Below, one piece after another: positions 1 to 9,493 of a stretch of DNA of 56,190 bases. The notes below the pieces were generated by a model that was not told the DNA's origin, ran no database searches, and saw nothing but the letters and a program-made list of their open reading frames with translations. The translations under genes were made by a program, and so were the position numbers. Origin of the DNA: Lachnospiraceae bacterium (lineage in GTDB: Bacteria > Bacillota > Clostridia > Lachnospirales > Lachnospiraceae); NCBI GenBank assembly GCA_900752065.1, contig CAADTT010000001.1, positions 1-56,190 on the forward strand, in the 5' to 3' direction. The first letter of the stretch is position 1, and each line of letters starts with the position of its first letter.

Positions 1-5
1 GATGT

Positions 6-98
6 GGATAACCCATTCAAAAAATAGAGAGAATGGTGAAAAAAAAGCATTTTTATAATATCGGCAGGCTAAAAGATATATTTACCTTTCAATGCTGG
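6..98 (+). repeat. Left copy of a 93-bp perfect inverted repeat
   Basis: Bases 6-98 are identical, base for base, to the reverse complement of 56098-56190. The unit contains a small hairpin (CCATTC/GAATGG arms) near its outer end. The identity stops sharply at 98/56098, about 10 bp before the inward promoter of the first gene. A perfect consensus DnaA box (TGTGGATAA, 3-11) overlaps the outer edge. It could be the shared end of a repeat family at which assembly stopped, or a real inverted repeat. Confidence 0.9.
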
Positions 99-107
99 GC
101 TTTTCTA

Positions 108-136
108 TTGACTTTTGCCATACATTCCTGTAGAAT
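108..136 (+). promoter_or_regulatory. Sigma-A promoter of the NlpC/P60 gene
   Basis: The -35 TTGACT (108-113) and -10 TAGAAT (131-136) are 17 bp apart, one mismatch each from consensus. The expected start near 143 gives a leader of about 70 nt before the ATG at 216. Confidence 0.7.
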
Positions 137-215
137 TTAAGTTGATGTAATATTTTTGTAATGTTTTTTTTACACTTTGAGAGATTGGAAACATTTTGAT
201 TAATAAGGAGTATCT

Positions 216-2090
216 ATGAAAAAAAGGCTAATTGCCGCCCTTTTCCTCGCCGGAGCCATCGGCTTTGCAGTCCCGGGACTAAACACCGATGCCGCATGGA
301 AAAGCGATGCAAATGGGCGGTATTACACCATCAAAGGCGGTAAGGGGTATGCCGTCGGATGGAAGAAAATCGGGAAATACCGTTTTTATTTTAACAGTGA
401 TAAATACGCAGCAACCGGATGGAAGCTGATTAATAAAGAATGGTACTATTTCGATGCCAGAGGCCGTATGCTGACAAACATATGGGTAGACGGATCCTAT
501 CTGGGCGCCGATGGAAAGATGGTGAAAAACACCGTGGTCGACGGGATCGCCATTGACGGAAACGGCAACCGGGTCATCGGAAATACGCCGGACAGCAGCG
601 GCGATGCTTCCGCCGCAGAGCAGCCGAAAAATACCTGGGTATCCAAAGATGGAAACTGGTACTATTACAACTATCAGGGAAAGCTTGCCACAGGGTTTCT
701 GACCATTAAAAACACGACCTATTATCTGGATCCGGATACCGGTGCCAGAAAAGGCGGAGTCATCAAAATCAATGACAAGTACTATTACTTTGATCCCCAG
801 ACAGGGATTCAGAAAACAGGATATATCGTTCTGGACGACGGTACAGGTTACTATTTCAGCAGTAAAACAAAGGCCGCCCTCACGGGATGGCAGAAGATCA
901 GCAAAAAATATTACTATTTTAACAGTGAAGGGATTCTGCAAAGAAACTGCTGGATCAGCAAAAAATACTATGTGGACGGTCTGGGCCGGAGATGCTACGG
1001 CTGGCTCACTCTCGGAGATAAAAAATATTATTTGAATCCAAAGACAGGTGCAAAGACAAAGGGCTTTGTCAAGCTCGGAAAATACTATTACTATTTTCGT
1101 CCAAACGGTGTCATGGCTGCAAATGCATGGGTGAAAAACCGCTACTTTCAGTCAAACGGCAGAATGGCTGTGAAGAAATGGATCAACAATCGGTATGTAA
1201 ATAGTTCCGGCTACGTTACCAAGACAAAGGGCGCCGGTTTCTTTACACAGAAGAAGAAAACCTTTTATATCCGTACAGATCTTACCATGGCAAAAAAATG
1301 CTGGGAACTGATCAACGGGAAATGGTATTATTTTAAATCCGGAGGCGCGCTCCTCAAAAACGCATGGCAGGACGGCTACTACGTCGGTGCGGACGGTACA
1401 CGAATTCTTGACCAGTTCTATACGATCAACAACGTAACCTATCTCTTCCTTGCAGATGGAACGCTTGCGAAAGGTCTGGTCGATTACAAGGAAAACAGAT
1501 ATTATCTCGACCCTGTAACTGGTGCTGTAAAGACCGGTTTCTATCTCCTGAACGGTATCAACTATTATTTTGATCCTGACACTGGCGCTATGGCCAGAAA
1601 TACGGTCCTTGAAATCAATAATGCCTTCTATTCCTTTGATGCCAACGGCGCATCTACTCTGGATGCTGAAGACTTTGCTTTAGGCCGGGCGATCGCCGAA
1701 TATGCCCAAAAGTTTATCGGCTATCCCTACTCTTACGGAGGCGCGACCGACCTGACAAAAGGCGTTGACTGCTCCGGGTTCACAAAGCTGGTATTCCAGC
1801 ATTTTGGCATCAACATACCCAGAACCTCACAGGCGCAGGCACTCGGCAACAAATCCAAGGAACTGGGCGGGCCATTTGCAGAAGTTAAATATGTGTCGGA
1901 GAAAGAACTTCTGCCGGGTGATATTATTGGTTACTACTACACGGCTCCTACCCATGTGGCGATTTATATCGGAAATGGAAAGGTCGTTCACGCTTCAAAC
2001 AGCCAGCCTTATCCAAAGGGCGGCATTAAAATATCGGATTTCGATTTGGGCAATCCGGCAAATATTACGAGAATTATGAGATATTGGTAA
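216..2090 (+). CDS. Secreted cell-wall-binding repeat protein with C-terminal NlpC/P60 peptidase
   Basis: 624 aa. The signal peptide is about residues 1-26 (MKKR start, hydrophobic core, cut near TDA). Residues about 28-490 are a long array of aromatic wall-binding repeats of the choline-binding type (W/Y-Y-F-N/D-G pattern, about 20 residues each). The C-terminus (about 500-624) is an NlpC/P60 domain with the expected Cys519 (DCSG), His580 (THVAIYIG) and His592 (VVHAS). Known members cut D-Glu-to-diamino-acid bonds in peptidoglycan stem peptides, so this is probably a wall hydrolase held on the wall by its repeats. The start has a good RBS (AAGGAG, 7 nt upstream). It is monocistronic, with its own promoter and terminator. 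Whether the repeats bind choline, teichoic acid or glucan is not visible. Confidence 0.9.
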   Translation: MKKRLIAALFLAGAIGFAVPGLNTDAAWKSDANGRYYTIKGGKGYAVGWKKIGKYRFYFNSDKYAATGWKLINKEWYYFDARGRMLTNIWVDGSYLGADGKMVKNTVVDGIAIDGNGNRVIGNTPDSSGDASAAEQPKNTWVSKDGNWYYYNYQGKLATGFLTIKNTTYYLDPDTGARKGGVIKINDKYYYFDPQTGIQKTGYIVLDDGTGYYFSSKTKAALTGWQKISKKYYYFNSEGILQRNCWISKKYYVDGLGRRCYGWLTLGDKKYYLNPKTGAKTKGFVKLGKYYYYFRPNGVMAANAWVKNRYFQSNGRMAVKKWINNRYVNSSGYVTKTKGAGFFTQKKKTFYIRTDLTMAKKCWELINGKWYYFKSGGALLKNAWQDGYYVGADGTRILDQFYTINNVTYLFLADGTLAKGLVDYKENRYYLDPVTGAVKTGFYLLNGINYYFDPDTGAMARNTVLEINNAFYSFDANGASTLDAEDFALGRAIAEYAQKFIGYPYSYGGATDLTKGVDCSGFTKLVFQHFGINIPRTSQAQALGNKSKELGGPFAEVKYVSEKELLPGDIIGYYYTAPTHVAIYIGNGKVVHASNSQPYPKGGIKISDFDLGNPANITRIMRYW

Positions 2091-2104
2091 AACATACAAA
2101 AAGG

Positions 2105-2133
2105 CGGTCTGCTGTTTGCAGACCGTTTTTTTT
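2105..2133 (+). terminator. Intrinsic terminator after the NlpC/P60 gene
   Basis: An 8-bp GC-rich stem (CGGTCTGC/GCAGACCG) with a 5-nt loop is followed by eight T residues, 14 nt after the stop codon. Confidence 0.9.
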
Positions 2134-2315
2134 GCAATTTTCAATTAATTCCCAAATTATTCTTGTCTTTTCTACAATTTCTCTTTCATATTCGGATTAT
2201 TCGAATGTCAAGTATTTTTTCGCTGTTTTTCGCCTAAAAAGCTGATTTATCATTTCTGTACAAAACGGACGTTCTGGAAAAAAACTATGTAAACCAGTTA
2301 AAAACACTTTAAAAT

Positions 2316-2386
2316 TGTGGATAATGTGGATAACTTGGTGTATAACTTAAATATGCCCAATTTCAGGACTTTTTCCCTGTGGATAA
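2316..2386 (+). other. Cluster of DnaA boxes in an AT-rich gap
   Basis: The gene-free stretch 2134-2566 is AT-rich. It holds three perfect DnaA-box matches TGTGGATAA at 2316-2324, 2325-2333 (directly abutting) and 2378-2386, all in the same orientation, with near matches close by (TGTATAA, TGTGGAAAC). This resembles the box arrays of Firmicute replication origins, but dnaA, dnaN, rpmH and rnpA are not in the window. It may be a secondary DnaA-binding cluster, or an origin on the side away from dnaA. I see no convincing gene here. Confidence 0.55.
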
Positions 2387-2566
2387 CTTTTGTGGAAACG
2401 TTGATAAAAATCCCCTTTCGTGGAAATCAGTGTCATATTTTGTGCATTTTGCACATGTGTCATTTTCGTGAAGTTTTATTAAAAAAATATTACATCTGTT
2501 AATTATTTTGTTTCTTTTAAGTTGTCTTACTTTTTACTCCTTCATTTTCTCCGCTGTTTATGGAAA

Positions 2567-4318
2567 TCAACGCTCCGGCAATACCACCACTGCCGCATTT
2601 CCTGTCAGCGGACTGCGGTTCCGGTAGTCAAAAACCACCCGGCAGGGCAGGCTTCCTCCGTTATTCAGTACATCGTAAAAGAAAACCTCACTGTGCGTCA
2701 TATTCATGATCTGTTTTGAATTATAGCCTGCATAACCAGTGAGATGTTCGGGATTTTCCGCCTCTCTCCGGAAAAAACTGCGAAATTCTTCTTTGTATTC
2801 TGTCAAATCTCCTGCCCACACCGGGCGGCTTTTACTGTTTTCTCTTAAATACAGATCCAGCAGCAGCAATTCCTCATACATCTGCTGTCTGCTTCCGTCC
2901 ACCTCCCCGGCAAATGCCCGCAGAATCTCCAGGCGTGCCATCCGGGAATGTTTTCTGTCCTTTAATCCGTTCCTCTCATAATACCGCGCCAGCGCTTCGA
3001 ACATCTCATAGGGATGGGAAAACGCTCTTTCCAGAGCCGTCAGCGTGTTCGCAAACTGACTGCTGTTGTAATAGACCTCCACCATCTCTTCTACCGCCTT
3101 CAGCTTCCGGATTTCCTCATAGGAGATCCAGCGTGTATACAGCACCTCATAGGGCGGTTCCTGGCAGTAAATGATTCCGTATTCCTCCGCCTTCTCACGC
3201 ATTTTCGATCCCTTCAGCACTTTCAAAAAGCCAAGCTGAAGCTGTTCCGGACGCATGGAATACACCTCATTAAAGGAATGAACAAAGCTTTCATAGTCCT
3301 CATAGGGCAGACCTGCGATCAGATCCAGATGCTGGTGGATATTTTTCCCTGCACGTACCCGGTCCACCGTCTGCCTGAGATGAGCAAGATCCATCACCCG
3401 GTCAATTTCCCGTATCGTGTGCAGATTCACCGACTGGACGCCGATCTCAAGCTGTGCAAGTCCCGGGCGCAGCGTGGCGAGCAGCGCAAGCTCCTCCTGA
3501 TTCAGCAGATCCGCAGCGATCTCAAAATGAAAATTTGTGATCCCGTTGTCATGCTCTGCGAGATAATGCCAGATCGCCTGGGCATGCCTGTGGTTGCAGT
3601 TAAAGGTCCTGTCTACAAACTTCACCTGCGGAACCTTTTTATCAAGGAAAAACTGAAGTTCCGCCAGCACCAGCGGAAGGCTGCGGAAACGCACGCTCTT
3701 ATCAATGGAAGACAGGCAGTAGCTACAGGAAAAGGGGCAGCCCCGGCTGCTCTCATAATAGATGATCCTATGGGAAAAATCATCCAGATTTTCATAAACG
3801 AAAGGTATCTCATCCAGATCCATCAGATCTGCCGGAAGGTTCTCACAGATTTCCCCGGAATCCTTTCGCCAGATCAGACCGTGAATCCGTGCCAGCCCTT
3901 TTTCTATCTCCGAAACCTCCTGTCCGGAGCTCTCTTCATACAGTTTCACCAGACTGCCAAAACTTCTCTCCCCTTCTCCTGCCATCACCCCCGTCACCTG
4001 GGGATACTCCCTCAGGAACGAAACCGCATCATAGGAGACTTCGGGGCCTCCCACCCAGACAGGAAGATCCGGACATAGCAGATGAAGATCCCGAATGATA
4101 CATGTCACATAGTCCCGGTTCCAGATATAACAGGAAAACGCTGCCACATCCGGCTTCCTCCTGTAAATATCCGCCAGAATATCCTCTTTCTGATGATTGA
4201 TCGTATATTCCGCAATCTCCACCTGGTTTTTCTGCTTCCCCGCACAGGCCCGCAGGCAGTAGACCGCCAGATTGGAATGGATATATTTTGCATTTATCGC
4301 TATCAATAATATTTTCAT
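2567..4318 (-). CDS. B12-binding-domain radical SAM protein (DUF4080 type)
   Basis: 583 aa. An N-terminal cobalamin-binding-like Rossmann domain (MKILLIAINAKY start, VWVGGPEVS loop) precedes a radical SAM core with its cluster motif at Cys194, Cys198 and Cys201 (CPFSCSYC). The C-terminal half matches the DUF4080 subgroup. These enzymes use a 4Fe-4S cluster and S-adenosylmethionine, often with cobalamin, on unknown substrates. The reading frame is open to 4438, but the ATG at 4318 has an AAGGA RBS and begins the conserved N-terminus, so I use it. It lies 22 bp after the second ABC exporter gene, so it is probably the last gene of that operon. The substrate is unknown. Confidence 0.85.
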   Translation of the reverse strand: MKILLIAINAKYIHSNLAVYCLRACAGKQKNQVEIAEYTINHQKEDILADIYRRKPDVAAFSCYIWNRDYVTCIIRDLHLLCPDLPVWVGGPEVSYDAVSFLREYPQVTGVMAGEGERSFGSLVKLYEESSGQEVSEIEKGLARIHGLIWRKDSGEICENLPADLMDLDEIPFVYENLDDFSHRIIYYESSRGCPFSCSYCLSSIDKSVRFRSLPLVLAELQFFLDKKVPQVKFVDRTFNCNHRHAQAIWHYLAEHDNGITNFHFEIAADLLNQEELALLATLRPGLAQLEIGVQSVNLHTIREIDRVMDLAHLRQTVDRVRAGKNIHQHLDLIAGLPYEDYESFVHSFNEVYSMRPEQLQLGFLKVLKGSKMREKAEEYGIIYCQEPPYEVLYTRWISYEEIRKLKAVEEMVEVYYNSSQFANTLTALERAFSHPYEMFEALARYYERNGLKDRKHSRMARLEILRAFAGEVDGSRQQMYEELLLLDLYLRENSKSRPVWAGDLTEYKEEFRSFFRREAENPEHLTGYAGYNSKQIMNMTHSEVFFYDVLNNGGSLPCRVVFDYRNRSPLTGNAAVVVLPER

Positions 4319-4340
4319 ACTCTGTTTCCTTCTAACTGTG

Positions 4341-6089
4341 TCAACTGTTTGCCGCAAACTGGCTGTTATACAGATCCGCATAAAATCCGCCCTTCGCCAG
4401 CAGCTCTTCGTGATTCCCCTGCTCAATGATATGGCCATCCTTCATAACAAGGATCACATCTGCTTCCCGGATCGTGGAAAGTCTGTGTGCCACGATAAAG
4501 CTGGTACGTCCCTGCATCATCCGGGCAAACGCTTTCTGAATCCGGATCTCTGTTCTCGTATCGATGGATGAGGTAGCTTCATCAAGGATCAGCATTGGCG
4601 GCAGGCACAGCATGACTCTGGCAATGCACAGAAGCTGCTTCTGTCCCTGAGAAAGATTTCCGCCGGACTCTGAGATCATCGTGTCATACCCCTTGGGCAT
4701 CCTGGAAATAAAGCTGTGGGCATGTGCCTCTTTCGCCGCCTGCACGATCTCCGCCCGGGTGGCATCCGGCTTGCCATAGGCAATATTTTCTGCGATCGTC
4801 CCCGCCTTCAGCCAGGTTTCCTGAAGCACCATTCCATAGTTTTTCCGCAGGCTGTCTCTTGTCAGATGCTTCACCGGATGCCCGCTGACAGAAATTTCTC
4901 CTTTTTCCACATCGTAAAAACGCATCAGGAGATTTATGATCGTCGTCTTTCCGCATCCCGTGGGACCTACGATCGCGATTCTCTGCCCCGGCTTCACAGA
5001 CAGGTTCAGATCCAGGATCAGCGGCACTTCTTTTTTATAGGAAAAAGCCACATTCTCTAACTCCACGCTTCCGTCCACCATATCCTGCGTCAATGTCACG
5101 GCATCCGCTGCATCCGGCGTCTGGGGCTTCTCATCGATCAGGTCAAACACACGCCCTGCACAGACCACCGCATTCTGAAACTCCGTCGCCACGCCGGAAA
5201 TCTCGTTGAATGGTTTTGTATACTGGTTCGCATAGCTGACAAAACAGGAAAGCTGGCCTACGCTGATCCGCCCCCGGATTGCCATGAATGCGCCGATGAT
5301 CGCTACCCCGGTAGATACCAGGTTATTGACAAAACGGGTGGAAGGATTTGTCAGCGATGAGAAGAAAATTGCCTTCAGGCTGCTGGTCCGAAGCTTCTCA
5401 TTCATGGCCCGAAACCGTTCCTCCGCTTCCTTTTCATAGGAAAAAGCTTTTACGATCTTCTGGTTCCCTACCATCTCCTCCACCAGCCCGGTCATATCTG
5501 CCCTCGCCTCTGACTGCTCCCGGAACATGGAAAAGGTATTCTTCGCGATAAAGGCCGCCACAAGCAAAGACAAAGGCGTCATCACCACCACAAAAACCGT
5601 AATTGTCACATTGATGCTGAGCATAAATCCCAGCGTTCCCAGAATCGTGATGATTCCCGTAAAAAGCTGAGAGAATCCCAGCAGAAGACCGTCTGAAAAC
5701 TGATCCACATCCGTCACGACCTTGCTGATGATCTCACCATACTGGCTGCTGTCAATATAACGCAGCGGCAGCTCCTCCAGATGGCCAAATGCCTGGGTGC
5801 GGATATCCTTCACCACATGATAGGTGATTTTATTATTGCACAGGTTCATCAGCCATTGCGATATCGCCGTCGCCGCTACCACAACGCCAAGCTTCACCAG
5901 GATCGGGAGCAGCCCTTCAAAGCTAACATTTCCCTTTCCCACGATCATATCAATGCCGCGCCCGGACAAAACCGGTGCATACAGTGTCAGCACCACGCTG
6001 ATCACTGCAAAAAGCAGAGAAAAGATCAAAAGATGCCTGTATGGTTTGATCAACAGAAGAATTCTTTGATAAATATTTTTATTTTTCAT
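4341..6089 (-). CDS. ABC exporter half-transporter, canonical ATP site (MdlB/LmrD type)
   Basis: 582 aa. A six-helix exporter membrane domain (about residues 15-310) is followed by an ATPase domain with Walker A GPTGCGKTT, signature LSQGQ, Walker B ILDEATSS with the catalytic Glu, and an H-loop (AHRLST). The start at 6089 overlaps the upstream partner's stop by 4 bp (ATGA) and has a GAGGAG RBS, so the two are translationally coupled. The partner carries a degenerate Walker B, the arrangement known from heterodimeric exporters such as TM287/288. The substrate (drug, lipid or peptide) cannot be told. Confidence 0.9.
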   Translation of the reverse strand: MKNKNIYQRILLLIKPYRHLLIFSLLFAVISVVLTLYAPVLSGRGIDMIVGKGNVSFEGLLPILVKLGVVVAATAISQWLMNLCNNKITYHVVKDIRTQAFGHLEELPLRYIDSSQYGEIISKVVTDVDQFSDGLLLGFSQLFTGIITILGTLGFMLSINVTITVFVVVMTPLSLLVAAFIAKNTFSMFREQSEARADMTGLVEEMVGNQKIVKAFSYEKEAEERFRAMNEKLRTSSLKAIFFSSLTNPSTRFVNNLVSTGVAIIGAFMAIRGRISVGQLSCFVSYANQYTKPFNEISGVATEFQNAVVCAGRVFDLIDEKPQTPDAADAVTLTQDMVDGSVELENVAFSYKKEVPLILDLNLSVKPGQRIAIVGPTGCGKTTIINLLMRFYDVEKGEISVSGHPVKHLTRDSLRKNYGMVLQETWLKAGTIAENIAYGKPDATRAEIVQAAKEAHAHSFISRMPKGYDTMISESGGNLSQGQKQLLCIARVMLCLPPMLILDEATSSIDTRTEIRIQKAFARMMQGRTSFIVAHRLSTIREADVILVMKDGHIIEQGNHEELLAKGGFYADLYNSQFAANS

Positions 6090-7813
6090 CGGTGCATCTC
6101 CTCCTCTGAAAGCTGTGACAGGCAGATTTCCCGGTATATCCCGCAATTCTCTATAAGCTCCTCATGCGTACCAAGTCCCACCTGCCGTCCATCGTCGAGC
6201 ACCAGAATCTGATCCGCATTTTTGATCGACGAGGCTCTTTGCGATACGATAAAGACCGTCATCCCTCCCGTCCGGGAAGCGATCGCCCTGCGAAGCTTCG
6301 CATCCGTCGCAAAGTCCAGGGCAGATGCACTGTCATCAAGGATCAGGATCTCCGGTTCTCCCACCAGAGCCCGCGCGATCGTCAGGCGCTGCCGCTGCCC
6401 GCCGGAGAAATTTTTTCCGCCCTGAAGGATCTGCGTATCCAGTCCTTCCGGTTTTGCATCCACAAATTCCTTCGCCTGGGCAGTCTCCAGCGCACGATAG
6501 ATTTCTTCGTCCGTGGCATCCCTTTTTCCCCATTTCATATTTTCCCGGATCGTTCCCGCAAAGAGGACCGCATTCTGCGGTACGACTCCCACCTTTCCCC
6601 GAAGTGCGGCAAAGGTGTATTCCTTCACATCCATGCCATCTACCAGCACGTTTCCGGCGGATGCATCATAGAATCTCGGAATCAGATTTACCACTGAGCT
6701 TTTTCCTGCTCCTGTACCGCCGATGATGCCGATGGTTTGTCCCGGTTTTACCTCCATATGAATATCCGTGAGGGCATTCTTATTCCCTTTATAGGCAAAG
6801 TCTGCATGATCAAAGCAGACCTTATACGCATCCTTTTTCTGCGGTGCAGTCTGTCCCCCTTCTTTCATATCAGAAGTCCGGGCAAACACATCATTGATGC
6901 GCGCTGCGGAAGCAGAAGCCTTCGTAGCAGAGATGATCAGATTTGCCAGCGCGACCAGTGCCAACAGGATCTGCGACATATAGTTAATCAGTGCGATCAG
7001 CTCTCCCTGTGTCAGCTCCCCGAGATAGACCGTCTTTCCTCCCAGCCACAGTACCATGATCGTTGCTGCATTGATGATAATATAGGTCACCGGATTCAGC
7101 AGAGCTGAAATCTTTCCCACGAAAAGCTGCGTGTTCATCAGAAGCGTACTCTCCTCATTGAACGCCCGTATCTCATCTCCCTGTCTGGAAAACGCCCGCA
7201 CCACCCTGGCTCCCGCCAGACTCTCACGTGTCAGGCGCAGCACCACATCCAGATGATTCTGCACCTTCTTATAGATCGGGATTGTCAGCATCATGATGCC
7301 GTAGATAACAATAGAAAGCAGCGGCACCAGCACCACAAAGATCCATGCCAGATGCACATTTACGGTAAATGCCAGGATGACAGCCCCCGCCACGATAAAG
7401 GGCGAACGCAGAAACAGCCGCAGCAGAAGATTCACCCCCGCCTGTGCCTGATTGATATCACTGGTAATCCTCGTCACCAGAGTCGAGGTTCCTATGGTAT
7501 CCAGCTCTGTATAGGAGAAACGGTTGATATGGCGAAACAGATCCTCCCTCAGTGCCGTACCGAAGCCCGTTGCCGCCTTTGCCGCAAAATATTGTGCGGT
7601 GAGGGCAGACGCCAGCCCGAACACGCCGAAGGCTACCATAACCGCACACATTTTCATGATATACGGCACGTCCGCATTCCGTATCCCCACATCCACGATC
7701 TTAGCCATTACCAGCGGCACCAGCAGCTCAAAACATGCCTCCAGCAGTTTAAACAGGGGGCCTATGATGCTCTCCTTCTTATAATTTGCCAGATATTTTT
7801 TCAATTTAAACAT
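6086..7813 (-). CDS. ABC exporter half-transporter, degenerate ATP site (MdlA/LmrC type)
   Basis: 575 aa. An N-terminal exporter membrane domain (about 1-310) is followed by an ATPase with Walker A GGTGAGKSS and signature FSGGQ. Walker B reads ILILDDSAS: the catalytic Glu is Asp, as in the non-hydrolysing half of heterodimeric exporters. The ATG at 7813 follows GAGG at 6 nt. A GTG at 7828 is in frame but sits directly on the RBS-like AAGGAA. First gene of a three-gene operon with the other half-transporter and the radical SAM gene. Confidence 0.9.
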   Translation of the reverse strand: MFKLKKYLANYKKESIIGPLFKLLEACFELLVPLVMAKIVDVGIRNADVPYIMKMCAVMVAFGVFGLASALTAQYFAAKAATGFGTALREDLFRHINRFSYTELDTIGTSTLVTRITSDINQAQAGVNLLLRLFLRSPFIVAGAVILAFTVNVHLAWIFVVLVPLLSIVIYGIMMLTIPIYKKVQNHLDVVLRLTRESLAGARVVRAFSRQGDEIRAFNEESTLLMNTQLFVGKISALLNPVTYIIINAATIMVLWLGGKTVYLGELTQGELIALINYMSQILLALVALANLIISATKASASAARINDVFARTSDMKEGGQTAPQKKDAYKVCFDHADFAYKGNKNALTDIHMEVKPGQTIGIIGGTGAGKSSVVNLIPRFYDASAGNVLVDGMDVKEYTFAALRGKVGVVPQNAVLFAGTIRENMKWGKRDATDEEIYRALETAQAKEFVDAKPEGLDTQILQGGKNFSGGQRQRLTIARALVGEPEILILDDSASALDFATDAKLRRAIASRTGGMTVFIVSQRASSIKNADQILVLDDGRQVGLGTHEELIENCGIYREICLSQLSEEEMHR

Positions 7814-7853
7814 AATTGCCTCATTCACTTCCTTACAGTTTTTTACTTCTGTT

Positions 7854-7859
7854 ATTATA
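7854..7859 (-). promoter_or_regulatory. Probable -10 box of the ABC exporter operon
   Basis: A perfect TATAAT lies on the minus strand about 40 nt before the start codon. No good -35 lies 16-18 bp upstream, so this is tentative. Confidence 0.4.
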
Positions 7860-7938
7860 CAATGAACGCAGGCATATTTCTACCCTGTTCCTTGCTGGTG
7901 AATTGTGTGATTTATATCGATGAATGCTTTGGAATATA

Positions 7939-7974
7939 GAAAAACAGCGAATAAACCAAATGCTTATTCGCTGT
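7939..7974 (-). terminator. Intrinsic terminator after the EEP-domain gene
   Basis: On the minus strand, an 11-bp perfect stem (ACAGCGAATAA arms, 7944-7954 and 7964-7974) with a 9-nt loop is followed by a run of T. It lies about 85 nt after the stop at 8061. Confidence 0.8.
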
Positions 7975-8060
7975 AAAAAAGAATCGTTATGCAAGTATTA
8001 TCTTTATCTAAATGACATTGGGCGATGCCCTCTCCTATTTTTTTGTTAATATCCAAGGAA

Positions 8061-9095
8061 TCACAAAATAATTTCAGTAAAAATCGCAGCATGGTCTGAC
8101 CCCGGCAAATCAATAACTTCTATATTCTTTACTCTATATTTTTCTTTTGGCAATAGTATATGATCAATCGCTGTCCGAAAGGAGACCGGCAAATCAGTCT
8201 TCCATGTTCCTCTTTCAAACCTGGGAAGGTAGATTAGAGCATCCTCATGAGTGTCAATATTATTTAAATCACCGTGTCTTAATGTCGCATTAAAATCACC
8301 AACAATGATCGAATCTGGATGATTTACCGTTATGTCTGCAGCAATGCAATTCAAATCCCGTTTCCATATATTCATTAACCCTGGAAGCGGCGGAGCAGTA
8401 TGTACTCCAATAATACCAGGCAACTTATCATTCGAGTTTAAATATACTGTTCCAAAAAAAGTTATTGGATCTTGTTCATTATATGAATATGTTGTGGAAC
8501 CCTTTTTTGTTATAATTGTTACAGGTGCAATGTTCCCCTCAACTTCTTTTGAAGAAAAAATCTGATAATCATCTACCTCCAAATTTATATTTATAAATAT
8601 ATCTTTGATCCGTACTTCTACTGGTTCGCCTTTATTATATCCGCCCAATTCAGGAAACACAGCAATATCCGCATCATACTCTTTAAAAATCAAACTCGCA
8701 GTTTCCTCATCTAAACTATTAAATGCATTCCACTCTACAATCTTAAATGTTTTTTCATTATTGAATTCTATACTATTCTTTTTTAAATCGCATGTAAAAA
8801 CAGACAATAGGCCGGCCAATAGTATTATGAAACACTGCAAGATTGCAATAGTGTTTTTCCGGTAATTCTCCACACCATTTTTATATAATATGATTACCCG
8901 AATCAAAATTGATATTAAGGCGGCTGTACTGCCAATAAGCAATGGGAATGCGTAAAAATGCGCCAGGAGCGGTTGTGTTGATAAATACTTATTTATATTA
9001 CTTTTAGGCATAGTAGCATGAATAAACATAATGAAAAAGTATAGTACTGTTATGATTAGTCCTAAGTACATAGTAAACTTATTTTTGTGCTTCAT
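8061..9095 (-). CDS. Membrane protein with endonuclease/exonuclease/phosphatase (EEP) domain
   Basis: 344 aa. Three hydrophobic helices (about residues 8-30, 42-65 and 75-97) lead to a C-terminal EEP fold with its usual landmarks: EWNAFN, FPELGG (metal-binding Glu), GDFNAT and the terminal SDHAAIF. EEP enzymes hydrolyse phosphoesters of nucleic acids, lipids or inositol phosphates. The build of three helices plus an outward EEP domain recalls the VanJ/StaP family, which acts on undecaprenyl pyrophosphate and lowers teicoplanin sensitivity. I favour a lipid phosphatase over a nuclease, without proof. The ATG at 9095 has a GAGGTGA RBS; a GTG at 9104 is an alternative. Base composition is clearly more AT-rich than the flanking genes, suggesting transfer. 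The start is 5 bp after a decayed gene's stop. Confidence 0.75.
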   Translation of the reverse strand: MKHKNKFTMYLGLIITVLYFFIMFIHATMPKSNINKYLSTQPLLAHFYAFPLLIGSTAALISILIRVIILYKNGVENYRKNTIAILQCFIILLAGLLSVFTCDLKKNSIEFNNEKTFKIVEWNAFNSLDEETASLIFKEYDADIAVFPELGGYNKGEPVEVRIKDIFININLEVDDYQIFSSKEVEGNIAPVTIITKKGSTTYSYNEQDPITFFGTVYLNSNDKLPGIIGVHTAPPLPGLMNIWKRDLNCIAADITVNHPDSIIVGDFNATLRHGDLNNIDTHEDALIYLPRFERGTWKTDLPVSFRTAIDHILLPKEKYRVKNIEVIDLPGSDHAAIFTEIIL

Positions 9096-9100
9096 ATTTA

Positions 9101-9493
9101 TCACCTCACATAAGTTTTAACCGAACTGACAATATCAGAGGTTGATTTGTCTTTTACCTTGATTCCCCTACCAATCTTATTGTTATGTAAATCCATCTTC
9201 TTATCTATTCCACTAGCATCATACTCATGGGCTGTTGCCCATTTTTTTGCATCTGCCTTTTGGGCGTTCTAATCCTGCATTATTTATAAAATTTATCAAA
9301 TGTGCATCTTGCTCTTCTTCAGTGCTATTCGGATTTTCTTCAATAAAGTTTTTCAATTCCCCTTTAAGAACATTTAAATCTCTTGTATCTTTTATTTCAA
9401 ATGACATCTCTTCTTCTGAAGGGAAGTTTTATAAGGCATAATTACACCTACAATTTTTGTTCCTGATTTTCCACAAAATACAGTATTTGCGCA
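9101..9493 (-). pseudogene. Frameshifted remnant of a small DUF6973-like protein
   Basis: Minus-strand coding sequence broken at least twice. A segment encoding TVFCGKSG...GVIMPYKT is out of frame with PSEEEMSFEIKDTRD, which runs in frame to a TGA at 9225. The next frame continues with KKWATAHEYDASGID and MDLHNNKIGRG and stops at 9101. Removing one A from the A7 run (plus-strand T7, 9242-9248) would join the last two parts. The W-A-x-A-H-E ... MDLHNN-IG pattern recalls the DUF6973 domain seen at the C-terminus of some secreted and polymorphic toxins; that assignment is from memory and moderate. It lies directly upstream of the EEP gene in AT-rich DNA. Confidence 0.55.

Noticed and set aside
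2134..2566. Calling the DnaA-box cluster oriC outright
   Set aside because: dnaA, dnaN, rpmH and rnpA are not in the window, so the evidence supports only a DnaA-box cluster.
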